64,000 bases of DNA from positions 1 to 64,000 of the forward strand of contig CAMWMD010000004.1 in NCBI GenBank assembly GCA_947175265.1. The letters are read 5' to 3'. The position numbers and the translations under genes were made by a program. Numbering within the stretch: position 1 is the stretch's first letter; the number at the start of each line of letters is the position of its first letter. The DNA comes from an uncultured Porphyromonadaceae bacterium. Lineage in GTDB: Bacteria > Bacteroidota > Bacteroidia > Bacteroidales > Muribaculaceae. Below are positions 1 through 8,511 of this stretch, piece after piece. Under the pieces are notes generated by a model. That model did not search any database and had not been told where the DNA came from. It was given only the letters and a program-made list of their open reading frames with translations.

Positions 1-520
1 GCTGGCGGTTGTTGTTGTAGCCACCCTGCTGGCGGTTGTTGTAGCCGCCCTGCTGACGGTTGTTGTTGTAGCCGTAGCCACCCTGTTGGCGGTTGCCGTA
101 GCCACCCTGCTGGCGGGGTTGGTATCCCTGACGGGGCTGATAGGCCTGACGCGGCTGATAACCACCCTCGTTATTCTGTGAGAAACCGCTATCCTCGCCG
201 CTCTCGTTCTTCTCGGAGCCTTCCGCATCCGATGAGGTGTGCTGCTGATAGCCCCCCTGCTGATAGGAGGGTCGGTCGTAATGGTTGTTGTAGGAGTTAC
301 GGTTGCCGTAGCCACCCTGCTGACGGTTGTTGTAGCCGTATGAACGCTGCTGATACCCTCCCTGGTTGCCGTAAGGTCTCGGTGAGGACTGACGGTCTGA
401 CTGACGGTCGTCATTAGGGTAGTTCACTTTCTCATAGCGGTTTTCAGAGTCCCCGCTCTCTGCTGCACTCGGTGCAACACCGCCGATTCTCGGTCGTTTT
501 GGTTTCTTTTCTGCTTCCAT
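1..520 (-). CDS. N-terminal part of a protein with a low-complexity Q/N/G/Y/R-rich domain (partial, runs off left edge); possibly the N-terminal extension of an RsuA/RluB-type pseudouridine synthase
   Basis: Minus-strand ORF from ATG at 518-520, open to window edge: MEAEKKPKRPRIGGVAPSAAESGDSENRYEKVNYPNDDRQ... then repeats of RQQGGYGNRQQGGYNNNRQ. The + ORF 178..417 is its antisense shadow. Enzyme assignment is a guess because the catalytic domain is outside the window. Confidence 0.7.
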   Translation of the reverse strand, partial: MEAEKKPKRPRIGGVAPSAAESGDSENRYEKVNYPNDDRQSDRQSSPRPYGNQGGYQQRSYGYNNRQQGGYGNRNSYNNHYDRPSYQQGGYQQHTSSDAEGSEKNESGEDSGFSQNNEGGYQPRQAYQPRQGYQPRQQGGYGNRQQGGYGYNNNRQQGGYNNRQQGGYNNNRQ

Positions 521-706
521 CTGTTTATATATAACCTATCACCCTGATCCGGAGTGGTCTCCGTCACGGAAACCTTTTTCGGAATAGTGGTGGTTACGAG
601 TTTTTATTTGGTGTTTATATACTTTTTAATCTATTTTGATTCTGTAAATTAAAATCACGACATCAAAATATGGGGACGCCACGAGAATGTCGTTCCCCCT
701 CAGGCG

Positions 707-737
707 CAAAATTAATTAAAAAATTCGGATTACCAAA
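707..737 (-). promoter_or_regulatory. Bacteroidetes-type promoter TTTG-N19-TAATTTTG for the Q/N-rich protein gene
   Basis: Plus strand reads CAAAATTA (707-714), 19 nt, CAAA (734-737); about 180 nt leader to ATG at 520. Confidence 0.6.
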
Positions 738-757
738 GCATTGGGCCTAAAAAAGCG

Positions 758-1333
758 TCAGTCAAGGGCATCGATGCCCTCCGATATCGCCGAAAAGATA
801 TCGTCTACGTTCCCTGTGCCGTTCACCGGCATATATTTCCCCGTCGCCGTGTAGTAGTCCCTAAGCGGTGAGGTCTGGTTGTGATAGACGTCAAGACGCT
901 TCTTTATCGTGTCGATGTTGTCGTCGGCGCGTCCTGTCTCCCGTCCCCTGTTAAGCATCCTCTCCACAAGTTCCTCCTCCGGAACCTCAAGACCTACCAC
1001 CGCATGGAGGTCGGTCCCCCTCTTACCAAGCAATTCCTTAAGGGCCTCTGCCTGCGGTATCGTCCGGGGGAAGCCGTCGAATATCACCCCTTTCTTTCCC
1101 TTGGCCTCCTTCTCGAGCACTTCATCGAGTATTGAGATCATGAGGTCGTCCGGTATCAACTGCCCGTTGTCGATATAGCTCTTCGCGATTTTGCCGAGTT
1201 CCGTCTCCCGCTTGATGTGATCACGAAGCACCTCCCCGGTGGAAATATGGTGCAGACCGTATTTGTCTATTAGTTTGGCGCTCTGGGTGCCCTTCCCGCT
1301 GCCGGGCGCACCGAATAATACAAGATTCAACAT
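758..1333 (-). CDS. adk: adenylate kinase (short, LID-lacking form)
   Basis: MLNLVLFGAPGSGKGTQSAKL P-loop, FDGFPRTIPQAEAL, 191 aa. Confidence 0.97.
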   Translation of the reverse strand: MLNLVLFGAPGSGKGTQSAKLIDKYGLHHISTGEVLRDHIKRETELGKIAKSYIDNGQLIPDDLMISILDEVLEKEAKGKKGVIFDGFPRTIPQAEALKELLGKRGTDLHAVVGLEVPEEELVERMLNRGRETGRADDNIDTIKKRLDVYHNQTSPLRDYYTATGKYMPVNGTGNVDDIFSAISEGIDALD

Positions 1334-1436
1334 GTCTGAAATGGGTTAATTTGTTTATGCCTCCGGATACCTCATCTCTCAAGGGCCCCTTCAGCCGTTT
1401 ATTAGAGTAATTGATCTGATATCTTTTAATTCCGAT

Positions 1437-1979
1437 TCACTCCTTCACCATATAGATATCCTTCAGGTTCCTGACTTTCCCGTCAAGGTCAAGGCCATAC
1501 CCTATGATGAATTTCGGGGGGATCTCAAACGCAACATAGTCGGGCTTGAACCCCGTCTTGCTGCTCGCCGGCTTATGTAGAAGTGTGGCGAATCTCACCG
1601 ACGCCGGATTGCGCTTCTTCAAATCCGATATCATCTGCACGGCCGTAAGACCCGTGTCGACTATATCCTCGATTATCACAACGTCGCGCCCGTCGATATC
1701 CTCATTAAGCCCTATCAACTGCTTGACGTTGCCCGAAGTGGTCAGCCCCTCATAACTCTTGTATCTCACGAACGAGACCGTACAGTCGTTGATCCCCACC
1801 TCTCGGATGAGATCGGCCGCGAAGATGAAGGCTCCGTTAAGAACACACAGGAAATGGGGATTCCGGCCCGACAGGTCCTCACGGATCTCCGAGGCGACTC
1901 TTCTCACCTGCTCCATGATCTCTTCTCTTCCAAGATACGGCACGAATGTTAGGCCGTCGACTATGACTTTATCTTCCAT
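1437..1979 (-). CDS. hpt: hypoxanthine phosphoribosyltransferase
   Basis: PRPP motif [15 protein letters not shown]; start set at [12 protein letters not shown] because the longer ORF runs into a terminator hairpin. Confidence 0.92.
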   Translation of the reverse strand: MEDKVIVDGLTFVPYLGREEIMEQVRRVASEIREDLSGRNPHFLCVLNGAFIFAADLIREVGINDCTVSFVRYKSYEGLTTSGNVKQLIGLNEDIDGRDVVIIEDIVDTGLTAVQMISDLKKRNPASVRFATLLHKPASSKTGFKPDYVAFEIPPKFIIGYGLDLDGKVRNLKDIYMVKE

Positions 1980-2048
1980 GATAGATTTAGTTGTTTTTAG
2001 GGCACCGCCGCCTGTGGCACACCGCGGCAAGGGTGTGACAAAATTAGC

Positions 2049-2088
2049 AAAAAGCCTTTGAATATGCAAACACATTCAAAGGCTTTTT
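2049..2088 (-). terminator. intrinsic terminator downstream of the 2103..3272 gene
   Basis: Perfect 15-bp inverted repeat AAAAAGCCTTTGAAT / ATTCAAAGGCTTTTT with 10-nt loop. Confidence 0.8.
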
Positions 2089-2102
2089 CAAATTTTTATT
2101 TC

Positions 2103-3272
2103 CTATCTCACCATCCTTTTCTTACCCCCTACGATATACAACCCTTTGGGGAGCCTCGCTATTTCTTCTTCCGTAGCTTCCTTGAGCACCTTGACCCCCG
2201 TAATGCTATACACGTCAACGGGGCGGCCTCCCTCTTCATCTGCCGTTATCTCCCCTACCCCGGCCTCAAACTCGGCATGGGTGAAGACGCATTTCAACTC
2301 TTTCGGATACCATGCCGGAACAACAAGGTAGGCCGAATTGGCCGGTATATACTTCAGGGTCTCATCAGTGACGAATCCTACAGAGCCGTCAGCGCATCGC
2401 CCCAGAACACGCATGGTGGACTTGTCGTATGCAAGGCGGTTGACGTATTTCCCGTTGCTGACGTAGCAGTTGAAGTAGCGCCCCTTCAATATATTGTCCG
2501 TGGGTTTCTTCCCTCCTGACGCTCCGACATTAAGTCGGTTCTGCGCCGGATCTGCCGAAGGGCATTTCACTATCACCGGCACTCCCCCCTGCACTGCCCC
2601 GCTTATCTTCTTCATCTCAACGATACCCGTCGAGGCTATCGCACACGGGTAATAGAACTCTACCCCCGGAGAGACTGCGGAATACGGAAAGGAGGCGTAA
2701 AGCGACGCCCATTCCATCCCCGAGGCTGTCACCGTCGGAAGTACGCCAAAGAAATTGTCGCCGTTCGACGAGATCGGTAGTATCATCCAGTTGACCACCT
2801 TCTGGCTGTTCGTACTCGATGCCACGGGGGTCCCGAAGATTACAGTGCCGGTCGGGTAGCGGGAGTTGGCGCTGTCGCCGAGATATTTCGTGACGCCCTT
2901 ATCCGTTGCATAGAGCCGGTAGAGTATCTCATTGCCGAGTTTACCCCATTCCCCGAGATTAAGATGATACTTCATCATATCCTTTACCGAGACTCCCTGC
3001 GCCGACACCTCATACTGCGTCCCGGAAGTCTTCTTCGCATAGATCACCGATGCAGGGTCATGGCATACTATGTCGAAATCCTGTATGGTAAAGAGGGAAT
3101 GGCCGTCGATTTTTCCCGTCACAAGGTCTATGTACTCGCAATCGTTGTCTATGACGGTCACATAACGGAGCGTAAACTGGTTCTTTATCCTGTAATAACC
3201 TGCTCCGTTGAAATTTGCAAAGACCGGAATGGCAGAGGCAAGGGCTAAGAGAGTGGAGAAAAAGATTTTCAT
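2103..3272 (-). CDS. secreted hypothetical protein with T9SS-like C-terminal tail
   Basis: Signal peptide MKIFFSTLLALASAIPVFA; C-term VDVYSITGVKVLKEA...LPKGLYIVGGKKRMVR. Confidence 0.75.
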   Translation of the reverse strand: MKIFFSTLLALASAIPVFANFNGAGYYRIKNQFTLRYVTVIDNDCEYIDLVTGKIDGHSLFTIQDFDIVCHDPASVIYAKKTSGTQYEVSAQGVSVKDMMKYHLNLGEWGKLGNEILYRLYATDKGVTKYLGDSANSRYPTGTVIFGTPVASSTNSQKVVNWMILPISSNGDNFFGVLPTVTASGMEWASLYASFPYSAVSPGVEFYYPCAIASTGIVEMKKISGAVQGGVPVIVKCPSADPAQNRLNVGASGGKKPTDNILKGRYFNCYVSNGKYVNRLAYDKSTMRVLGRCADGSVGFVTDETLKYIPANSAYLVVPAWYPKELKCVFTHAEFEAGVGEITADEEGGRPVDVYSITGVKVLKEATEEEIARLPKGLYIVGGKKRMVR

Positions 3273-3325
3273 AATTTATTGATCGGATATGTAAAGAGAG
3301 AGGGAGAGATTTCTCGTATGAAAGA

Positions 3326-3371
3326 AATTGGTCATACCAACACGTCATCAAAACGCTTGATATGACCAATT
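3326..3371. terminator. intercistronic hairpin between ompA-like gene and downstream gene
   Basis: 11-bp perfect stem AATTGGTCATA / TATGACCAATT with 24-nt loop. Confidence 0.45.
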
Positions 3372-3415
3372 AAATAACGTACCGAGTGTGCTGTTTAGTT
3401 CACACTGTCAGATTT

Positions 3416-4600
3416 TTATTTTGCGATACAGATTGCAACACGGTTCTGTACGGGATCTGAGTAAGGCTGGTACTCTGACTCACCCATGCTCTTAACCTCG
3501 ATGCGTGATGCCGGGATTCCGTATTTCTTCATGAGCTCGTTGGCTACTGTCTGTGCGCGCTGCTTTGAGAGACGAAGGTTGATGGCCATTGTGCCGGTGC
3601 CCTTGTCTGCGTAACCTGTGATGACTACTTTTGACTCGGGGTTCTCCTTGAGGAAGTCGGCTATCTGCTGCACCTTCGCCTGCTCGCTCTTAGCGATAGT
3701 AGTGTTGGAGATGGTGAAGAAGATGTCGCGACGCATTGTCACTTCCTCCTTGACTACCTCTTTCTCTACCTGTACGGGCACCTCTACGATCTTCTCTACA
3801 ACCTTCTCAACGATCACAGGCTCCGGAGCAACGGGAGGCTCGATTGTGCGGGTGCGGGTCTCATACTTCGGACCGAAGGCATACTTCACACCAACGAGGG
3901 CATTGAAATACCAGTCGGCGTTGCTGCCTACCTTTGAGTTGTAGTTGTCGCTCAGTGAGTTGGCCATGAGTTCGAGACCTACCTGAAGCTGTTCTGTCAC
4001 GTTGAAGTTAACGTCTACACCTACCTGGCCTACGAAACGGGTCTTGGTGCCGTCCCAGATGTTGCCGAGCACGTTATAGTTGGCTGGAACGAGGGCACCT
4101 ATAGTACCGCCGGGAACAGGGTTGTCAAAAGTAGGCTGCTGCTTGATTGCGGCTGTGAGAGCATTGTTGATTTTGTTAGCCTCCTTATTGTGGAAACCGA
4201 TGTTGATGCCGAGACCGGCGAGGAGGTTAACCTCTACGAGACGTGTGGGGTTGTAACCACCGATAAGGTTGGTGAGGTCAACTACCGCATCTACTGTGGG
4301 AGCAACATAGTTCCATTTCCACTTGTGTGAGCCCTGGAAATCAAGTACACCCTTGCTCTGCCAAGCATTGATGGCGAGGCGTGCGCCGATGTAGGGATTG
4401 AACTTGTACCCTGCGGCAAGCTGAGCATTGGGAGCAAGGAGTTTGCCGAAAGCGCCCTCACCGAGAGTCTCCTGGAGGCCAATCTGAGCCTGGCCATACC
4501 AATGGGGCTGGAATTCGTATTCAGTGACGGTTTCCTGTGCGTTGGCGCAAAGTCCGCCGAGCAGGAGAGAAGCAGTCAGAAGAATTTTATTTAATTTCAT
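3416..4600 (-). CDS. OmpA family outer membrane protein
   Basis: Signal peptide, beta-barrel N-term, EPVIVEKVVEKIVEVPVQVEK linker, C-term OmpA domain (VVITGYADKGTGTMAINLRLSKQRAQTVANEL). Confidence 0.93.
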   Translation of the reverse strand: MKLNKILLTASLLLGGLCANAQETVTEYEFQPHWYGQAQIGLQETLGEGAFGKLLAPNAQLAAGYKFNPYIGARLAINAWQSKGVLDFQGSHKWKWNYVAPTVDAVVDLTNLIGGYNPTRLVEVNLLAGLGINIGFHNKEANKINNALTAAIKQQPTFDNPVPGGTIGALVPANYNVLGNIWDGTKTRFVGQVGVDVNFNVTEQLQVGLELMANSLSDNYNSKVGSNADWYFNALVGVKYAFGPKYETRTRTIEPPVAPEPVIVEKVVEKIVEVPVQVEKEVVKEEVTMRRDIFFTISNTTIAKSEQAKVQQIADFLKENPESKVVITGYADKGTGTMAINLRLSKQRAQTVANELMKKYGIPASRIEVKSMGESEYQPYSDPVQNRVAICIAK

Positions 4601-4653
4601 TTTCTATAATCTATATTTGGTTCTAAAATACTTGCCTAACTCTGCCGGGGAGA

Positions 4654-7020
4654 TTATTTCACCTCGATATAGTACTTGCGTGAAGATGTTACGCCACGAT
4701 AGTCAAGGGCTGAGTAGAAGATCTCGTATGTGTAACCCTTCTCAAGTGTTGTGAGTGCCACTTTGTGACGGTCGCCGTCGATTACTGTGTTGATGTCGTC
4801 GCCGCTGTTTGCCTTCTCAAGGAGTGTCTTCGCATTGGCTACCTCAACGCCGTTCTGGTATACGTTAGATACAGTCACGATCTTCTTGTAGGCCGGAACG
4901 AGGAGCTCGCCGTTGTATGAAGTCAGGTAAACTGTGAAGCCTTCGTTTGCCTTTGTGTAGAGCGACGGGTCATTCACGTCTGTTGAGAAGTGGTGGAGGT
5001 TACCGTTGTTATCCTTGTAGGCTGCGTAAACCTGGAGATACTGGTTCGGATCCTTGAGGAAACCGTTTACCTTGTCAACTACCTTGTTGTAGAGCTTAAC
5101 GAGGTCATTGTTGGTGTCGAGTTTCTTGTTGAGGTCATCCTGGATGTCAGAGATGATATCCTTAACCTGGTTGTTTACTGAGCTTACCTGCTTCTGGATA
5201 TCAGCAACGATATCGTTCACCTGTGCGATTACGCTCTCTACCTCCGACATAGGAGCCTGGATTGCGTCAACAAGCTGCTTGATGGAGGCGTAACGTACGC
5301 CATTGATCTCGCCGGTCTTGCCATCCTTGTCAAGTACGATGATTACAGGATTAGCATCATTTCCTACAGTGCCGATAGGATCACCATGTTCGTTGTATAC
5401 AGGTACACCTGTAAGGTCGATGGTGATGTTGTCGATATTGACCTGGAACTTGCTCTCGTCGAAGGATACCGTCCATGATGTGCCGGGAGTCGGCTCGATC
5501 TTGATGTTTACCTTATCCTTGATCTTGTCAAAGTAGTCGTTGATGGCATCCTTGATTCGGCCGAATGTGGGGAGTTCACGGTCGAAACTCAAATCCACAC
5601 CTGTACCGAAGCTCAGGGGATGGAATGTCACGGCTGCGATGTCATACTTTGAATAGAGATAGTTGTAGGTGACAGAAGTAGAGGGAACAACGCCTGTGTA
5701 AGCATTCCAGCTGTGAGTTGTTGTGCCGCCATATACGATGTCGCCGTTTGCATCCCTTACCACGCCGTCAGCACCAAGGGTAGCGCCCTTAACTGTGAGA
5801 AGTGCTGTAGCGAGATCCATAGGATTGCTCACATAGCCGAGTTTCACTGCGTATGCAGGGAGATTGGTGTTGATGAGTGTGTTGTAGACACCCTGAGCTA
5901 CGCTTGTCAGATCTGCCTTGGAGGGGCTGTTGTAAAGATCCTTGACTGCTGACTTCAGACCCTCGTCTACCTTAACCTCGATATTCTCGATATCCTCAAC
6001 TGATGCGGGTACCTCGATTACGTAGAGACCGTTGTTCTTTGCGCGAGTGCCTGTGCCGAACTTGAATTCTGCATCGTCGTCACCCTCTTCCACGAGTTGG
6101 AGAGTAGCCTTCACCGGCTCATGCTCCTTGCTTGACTTGAGTTCTACCGTAAGACCGGAGAAGTCAGGACCAACAGGGTTAACTGTAAGATAAATCTTAC
6201 CGAGGCTCTCGATCTTCTTCTCATTTGCGGGAAGATTCTGTACATTTCCGGGTGTTACACCCTCTTCCCATGCGCGGATACCGTCGAGAAGGTCAGGATT
6301 TGTCTCTTTGTACTCACCTTTCTGGAACTCTGTGAGGTCTGTGTTCGGGAATGTCACTGCCTCCTTAGCCTCATAATAGTAGCTGCCGAGTACTGTTGAA
6401 TTGATGCCCATCGGAAGGTCGAGCGAACCGTACATATTGTTATATACGCGCTGCACCTGGATGCTTGTCACCATAGCGGCGAGTTTGGAATCCATATAAG
6501 ATTTGAGGGCAGCGATTGAAGTGCCGTTATCGTTGATGAGCTTCATGATCTCATCACGGTCTGCCTGATTGAGATAGCCGCTGTTCTCAAGAGCCTTTAC
6601 CTTTTCCTGAAGTTTAGTAACAGCTAATTTAGTCTCAGCATACTCTACCAAATGTCGTTGATAATCTACACTGAGATCATTAAATCTTTTGAGAAGTCCA
6701 TCAGGGTCATTAATCTGCTTATAAAGATCTTCGAACTTCTTCTCAAGACCGTTGGTTCCTTTCACAGCCTCCCAAAGGGTTGCCCATTCACCATTCTTAA
6801 AGGCATTGTAAGTGGCCTCATCAAGTTTCAGAGCCAATTTATCATCAGTATCTTTCAGAAGATCCGCGAGTTTCTTCTGGAGAGCATTGATAAGCTCGCT
6901 CTCATTGTCGTAGATACCTGCCAATGTGGCATCCTCGTTGTCCTTGCAAGAAGTGAACACACTTGCGCCACTTGTTGCAACAGCCAACAACAGCAAGCCG
7001 TTGATCAGTTTTTTATTCAT
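4654..7020 (-). CDS. large surface lipoprotein with coiled-coil segments
   Basis: Lipobox ASVFTSC after signal peptide; heptad-rich helices near N-term (ELINALQKKLADLLKD...) and C-term (QVNDIVADIQKQVSSVNNQVKDIISDIQDDL). Confidence 0.8.
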   Translation of the reverse strand: MNKKLINGLLLLAVATSGASVFTSCKDNEDATLAGIYDNESELINALQKKLADLLKDTDDKLALKLDEATYNAFKNGEWATLWEAVKGTNGLEKKFEDLYKQINDPDGLLKRFNDLSVDYQRHLVEYAETKLAVTKLQEKVKALENSGYLNQADRDEIMKLINDNGTSIAALKSYMDSKLAAMVTSIQVQRVYNNMYGSLDLPMGINSTVLGSYYYEAKEAVTFPNTDLTEFQKGEYKETNPDLLDGIRAWEEGVTPGNVQNLPANEKKIESLGKIYLTVNPVGPDFSGLTVELKSSKEHEPVKATLQLVEEGDDDAEFKFGTGTRAKNNGLYVIEVPASVEDIENIEVKVDEGLKSAVKDLYNSPSKADLTSVAQGVYNTLINTNLPAYAVKLGYVSNPMDLATALLTVKGATLGADGVVRDANGDIVYGGTTTHSWNAYTGVVPSTSVTYNYLYSKYDIAAVTFHPLSFGTGVDLSFDRELPTFGRIKDAINDYFDKIKDKVNIKIEPTPGTSWTVSFDESKFQVNIDNITIDLTGVPVYNEHGDPIGTVGNDANPVIIVLDKDGKTGEINGVRYASIKQLVDAIQAPMSEVESVIAQVNDIVADIQKQVSSVNNQVKDIISDIQDDLNKKLDTNNDLVKLYNKVVDKVNGFLKDPNQYLQVYAAYKDNNGNLHHFSTDVNDPSLYTKANEGFTVYLTSYNGELLVPAYKKIVTVSNVYQNGVEVANAKTLLEKANSGDDINTVIDGDRHKVALTTLEKGYTYEIFYSALDYRGVTSSRKYYIEVK

Positions 7021-7208
7021 TCCGTTAAGATTTGAATTAATAATTTATTGTTGTTTTTTTACTTCCAGTTTAAAGCGTCCTGCAACGCACATACCCTGCG
7101 TGGAATCGAACGAACACAGAGCATCAAGAATCATTATTTACCTCTAAGACAAAAAGCGATAGCACATTGCACACTGACCTTTCACAATCCGCAATGAAAA
7201 ATCGACCG

Positions 7209-7240
7209 CAAAGGTAAGACTCTTTATTTTCATAAACAAA
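7209..7240 (-). promoter_or_regulatory. promoter TTTG-N20-TACCTTTG for the lipoprotein/ompA locus
   Basis: Plus strand CAAAGGTA (7209-7216), 20 nt, CAAA (7237-7240). Confidence 0.7.
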
Positions 7241-7349
7241 TTTTTACAAAAAAATATTTAAGATTTCCGTTTTTTTTATCATTATTTCCTTTTTAGAACA
7301 ATATATCGCCCCTAATTTCCCTTTCCGACCATCTTTATATTCCTTCTTA

Positions 7350-7380
7350 TTGCATCTTTGGTGAATTTTTCATAATTTTG
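7350..7380 (+). promoter_or_regulatory. promoter TTG-N20-TAATTTTG for the 7401 gene
   Basis: TTG 7350-7352, TAATTTTG 7373-7380. Confidence 0.65.
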
Positions 7381-7400
7381 TCAGTCTCAATTATTCATTT

Positions 7401-8510
7401 ATGACCAAACAACTTATTATCTCATTATCCCTGTTGGTGGCCTCCTCGGCTGCCGCTTTGGCCGACGCTTCCCCAAAAGACTATATATACACTCGCCGGA
7501 ACTCTGTCTCGAATGATTCCTCTAAAATCTCAAAATCACTCCCCGACGACTCTCTCCTCTCTCCTACCCCCTCCCCAAAGAAAAAATCCCATTTCAGTTT
7601 CGCAGATGTCAAGAATTGGTGCCGCGATAATGATGTCGCCGACAACCTCAGCGTATCATTCACACTCGGAACCGGTGGACTCGGCCTGGAGGTCAGCACT
7701 CCCCTCACCCGTCGCGCTCGCCTCCGCACAGGCGTGGAGTGGATTCCCTCTTTCAAGATTCCTATGACGTTCGAACTCTCCTCTTTCTCCGAAAACGGCG
7801 AGAGCCATGACGTGAGCCATATTCAACAGATGGTGAAAGACATCATGGGGCTCGATATGGACGACAAGGTGGTGATGGATGCAAAGCCCAATATGATAAA
7901 CTACAAACTTCTCGTCGACATTTTCCCCTTCCGCAACAACAACCATTGGCATGTCACTGCCGGATTCTATCTGGGTAGCCCCGTGGTGGGTAGGGCGAAG
8001 AACAGCCGCTCCGAGACTCAGACTCTCGTCGGGGTGAACATCTATAACCGCGCTTACCGCTATTTCACATCACCGGATTTCGACCCCTATATGGTGGCTA
8101 TCGGAAACGGCAATTACCTTGACCCTGAACTGGCCAAGGAATACCACGATGATTTCGAGCGTTACGGTAGCGTGGGAATACATATCGGCAACTTCAAGGA
8201 TGGAAAGCCTTATCTCATGCAGCCTACTAAAGACGGTCGCGTGTCGGCTAAGGCGACAACCAACAATTTCCGCCCTTACATCGGGTTCGGATATGCAGGC
8301 ACCGTAGGGAAAGACCGCAGACTCGAATTGGGTTTCGACGCGGGTGTGCTGTTCTGGGGGGGCGCGCCCAACGTAATCCTTCATGACGGTATCAACATGA
8401 CGAAAGACCTCGTCGACATACGTGGCAAGGTGGGCGATTACATGGACATTATGAAAGCACTCCCCGTATATCCCCTCATAAATTTCAAAATCTCATATAC
8501 CATTTTCTAA
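7401..8510 (+). CDS. hypothetical exported, probable outer-membrane barrel protein
   Basis: Signal peptide, repeated beta-strand/turn pattern, C-term PLINFKISYTIF; adjacent to PorE-like gene. Confidence 0.65.
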   Translation: MTKQLIISLSLLVASSAAALADASPKDYIYTRRNSVSNDSSKISKSLPDDSLLSPTPSPKKKSHFSFADVKNWCRDNDVADNLSVSFTLGTGGLGLEVSTPLTRRARLRTGVEWIPSFKIPMTFELSSFSENGESHDVSHIQQMVKDIMGLDMDDKVVMDAKPNMINYKLLVDIFPFRNNNHWHVTAGFYLGSPVVGRAKNSRSETQTLVGVNIYNRAYRYFTSPDFDPYMVAIGNGNYLDPELAKEYHDDFERYGSVGIHIGNFKDGKPYLMQPTKDGRVSAKATTNNFRPYIGFGYAGTVGKDRRLELGFDAGVLFWGGAPNVILHDGINMTKDLVDIRGKVGDYMDIMKALPVYPLINFKISYTIF

Positions 8511-8511
8511 A

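Noticed and set aside
178-417. 79-aa + strand ORF
   Set aside because: Antisense shadow of the low-complexity repeat CDS on the minus strand.
1980-2075. N-terminal extension of the hpt ORF ([12 protein letters not shown]...)
   Set aside because: Overlaps the terminator hairpin of the upstream gene; the internal MEDKVIVDG start fits the family.
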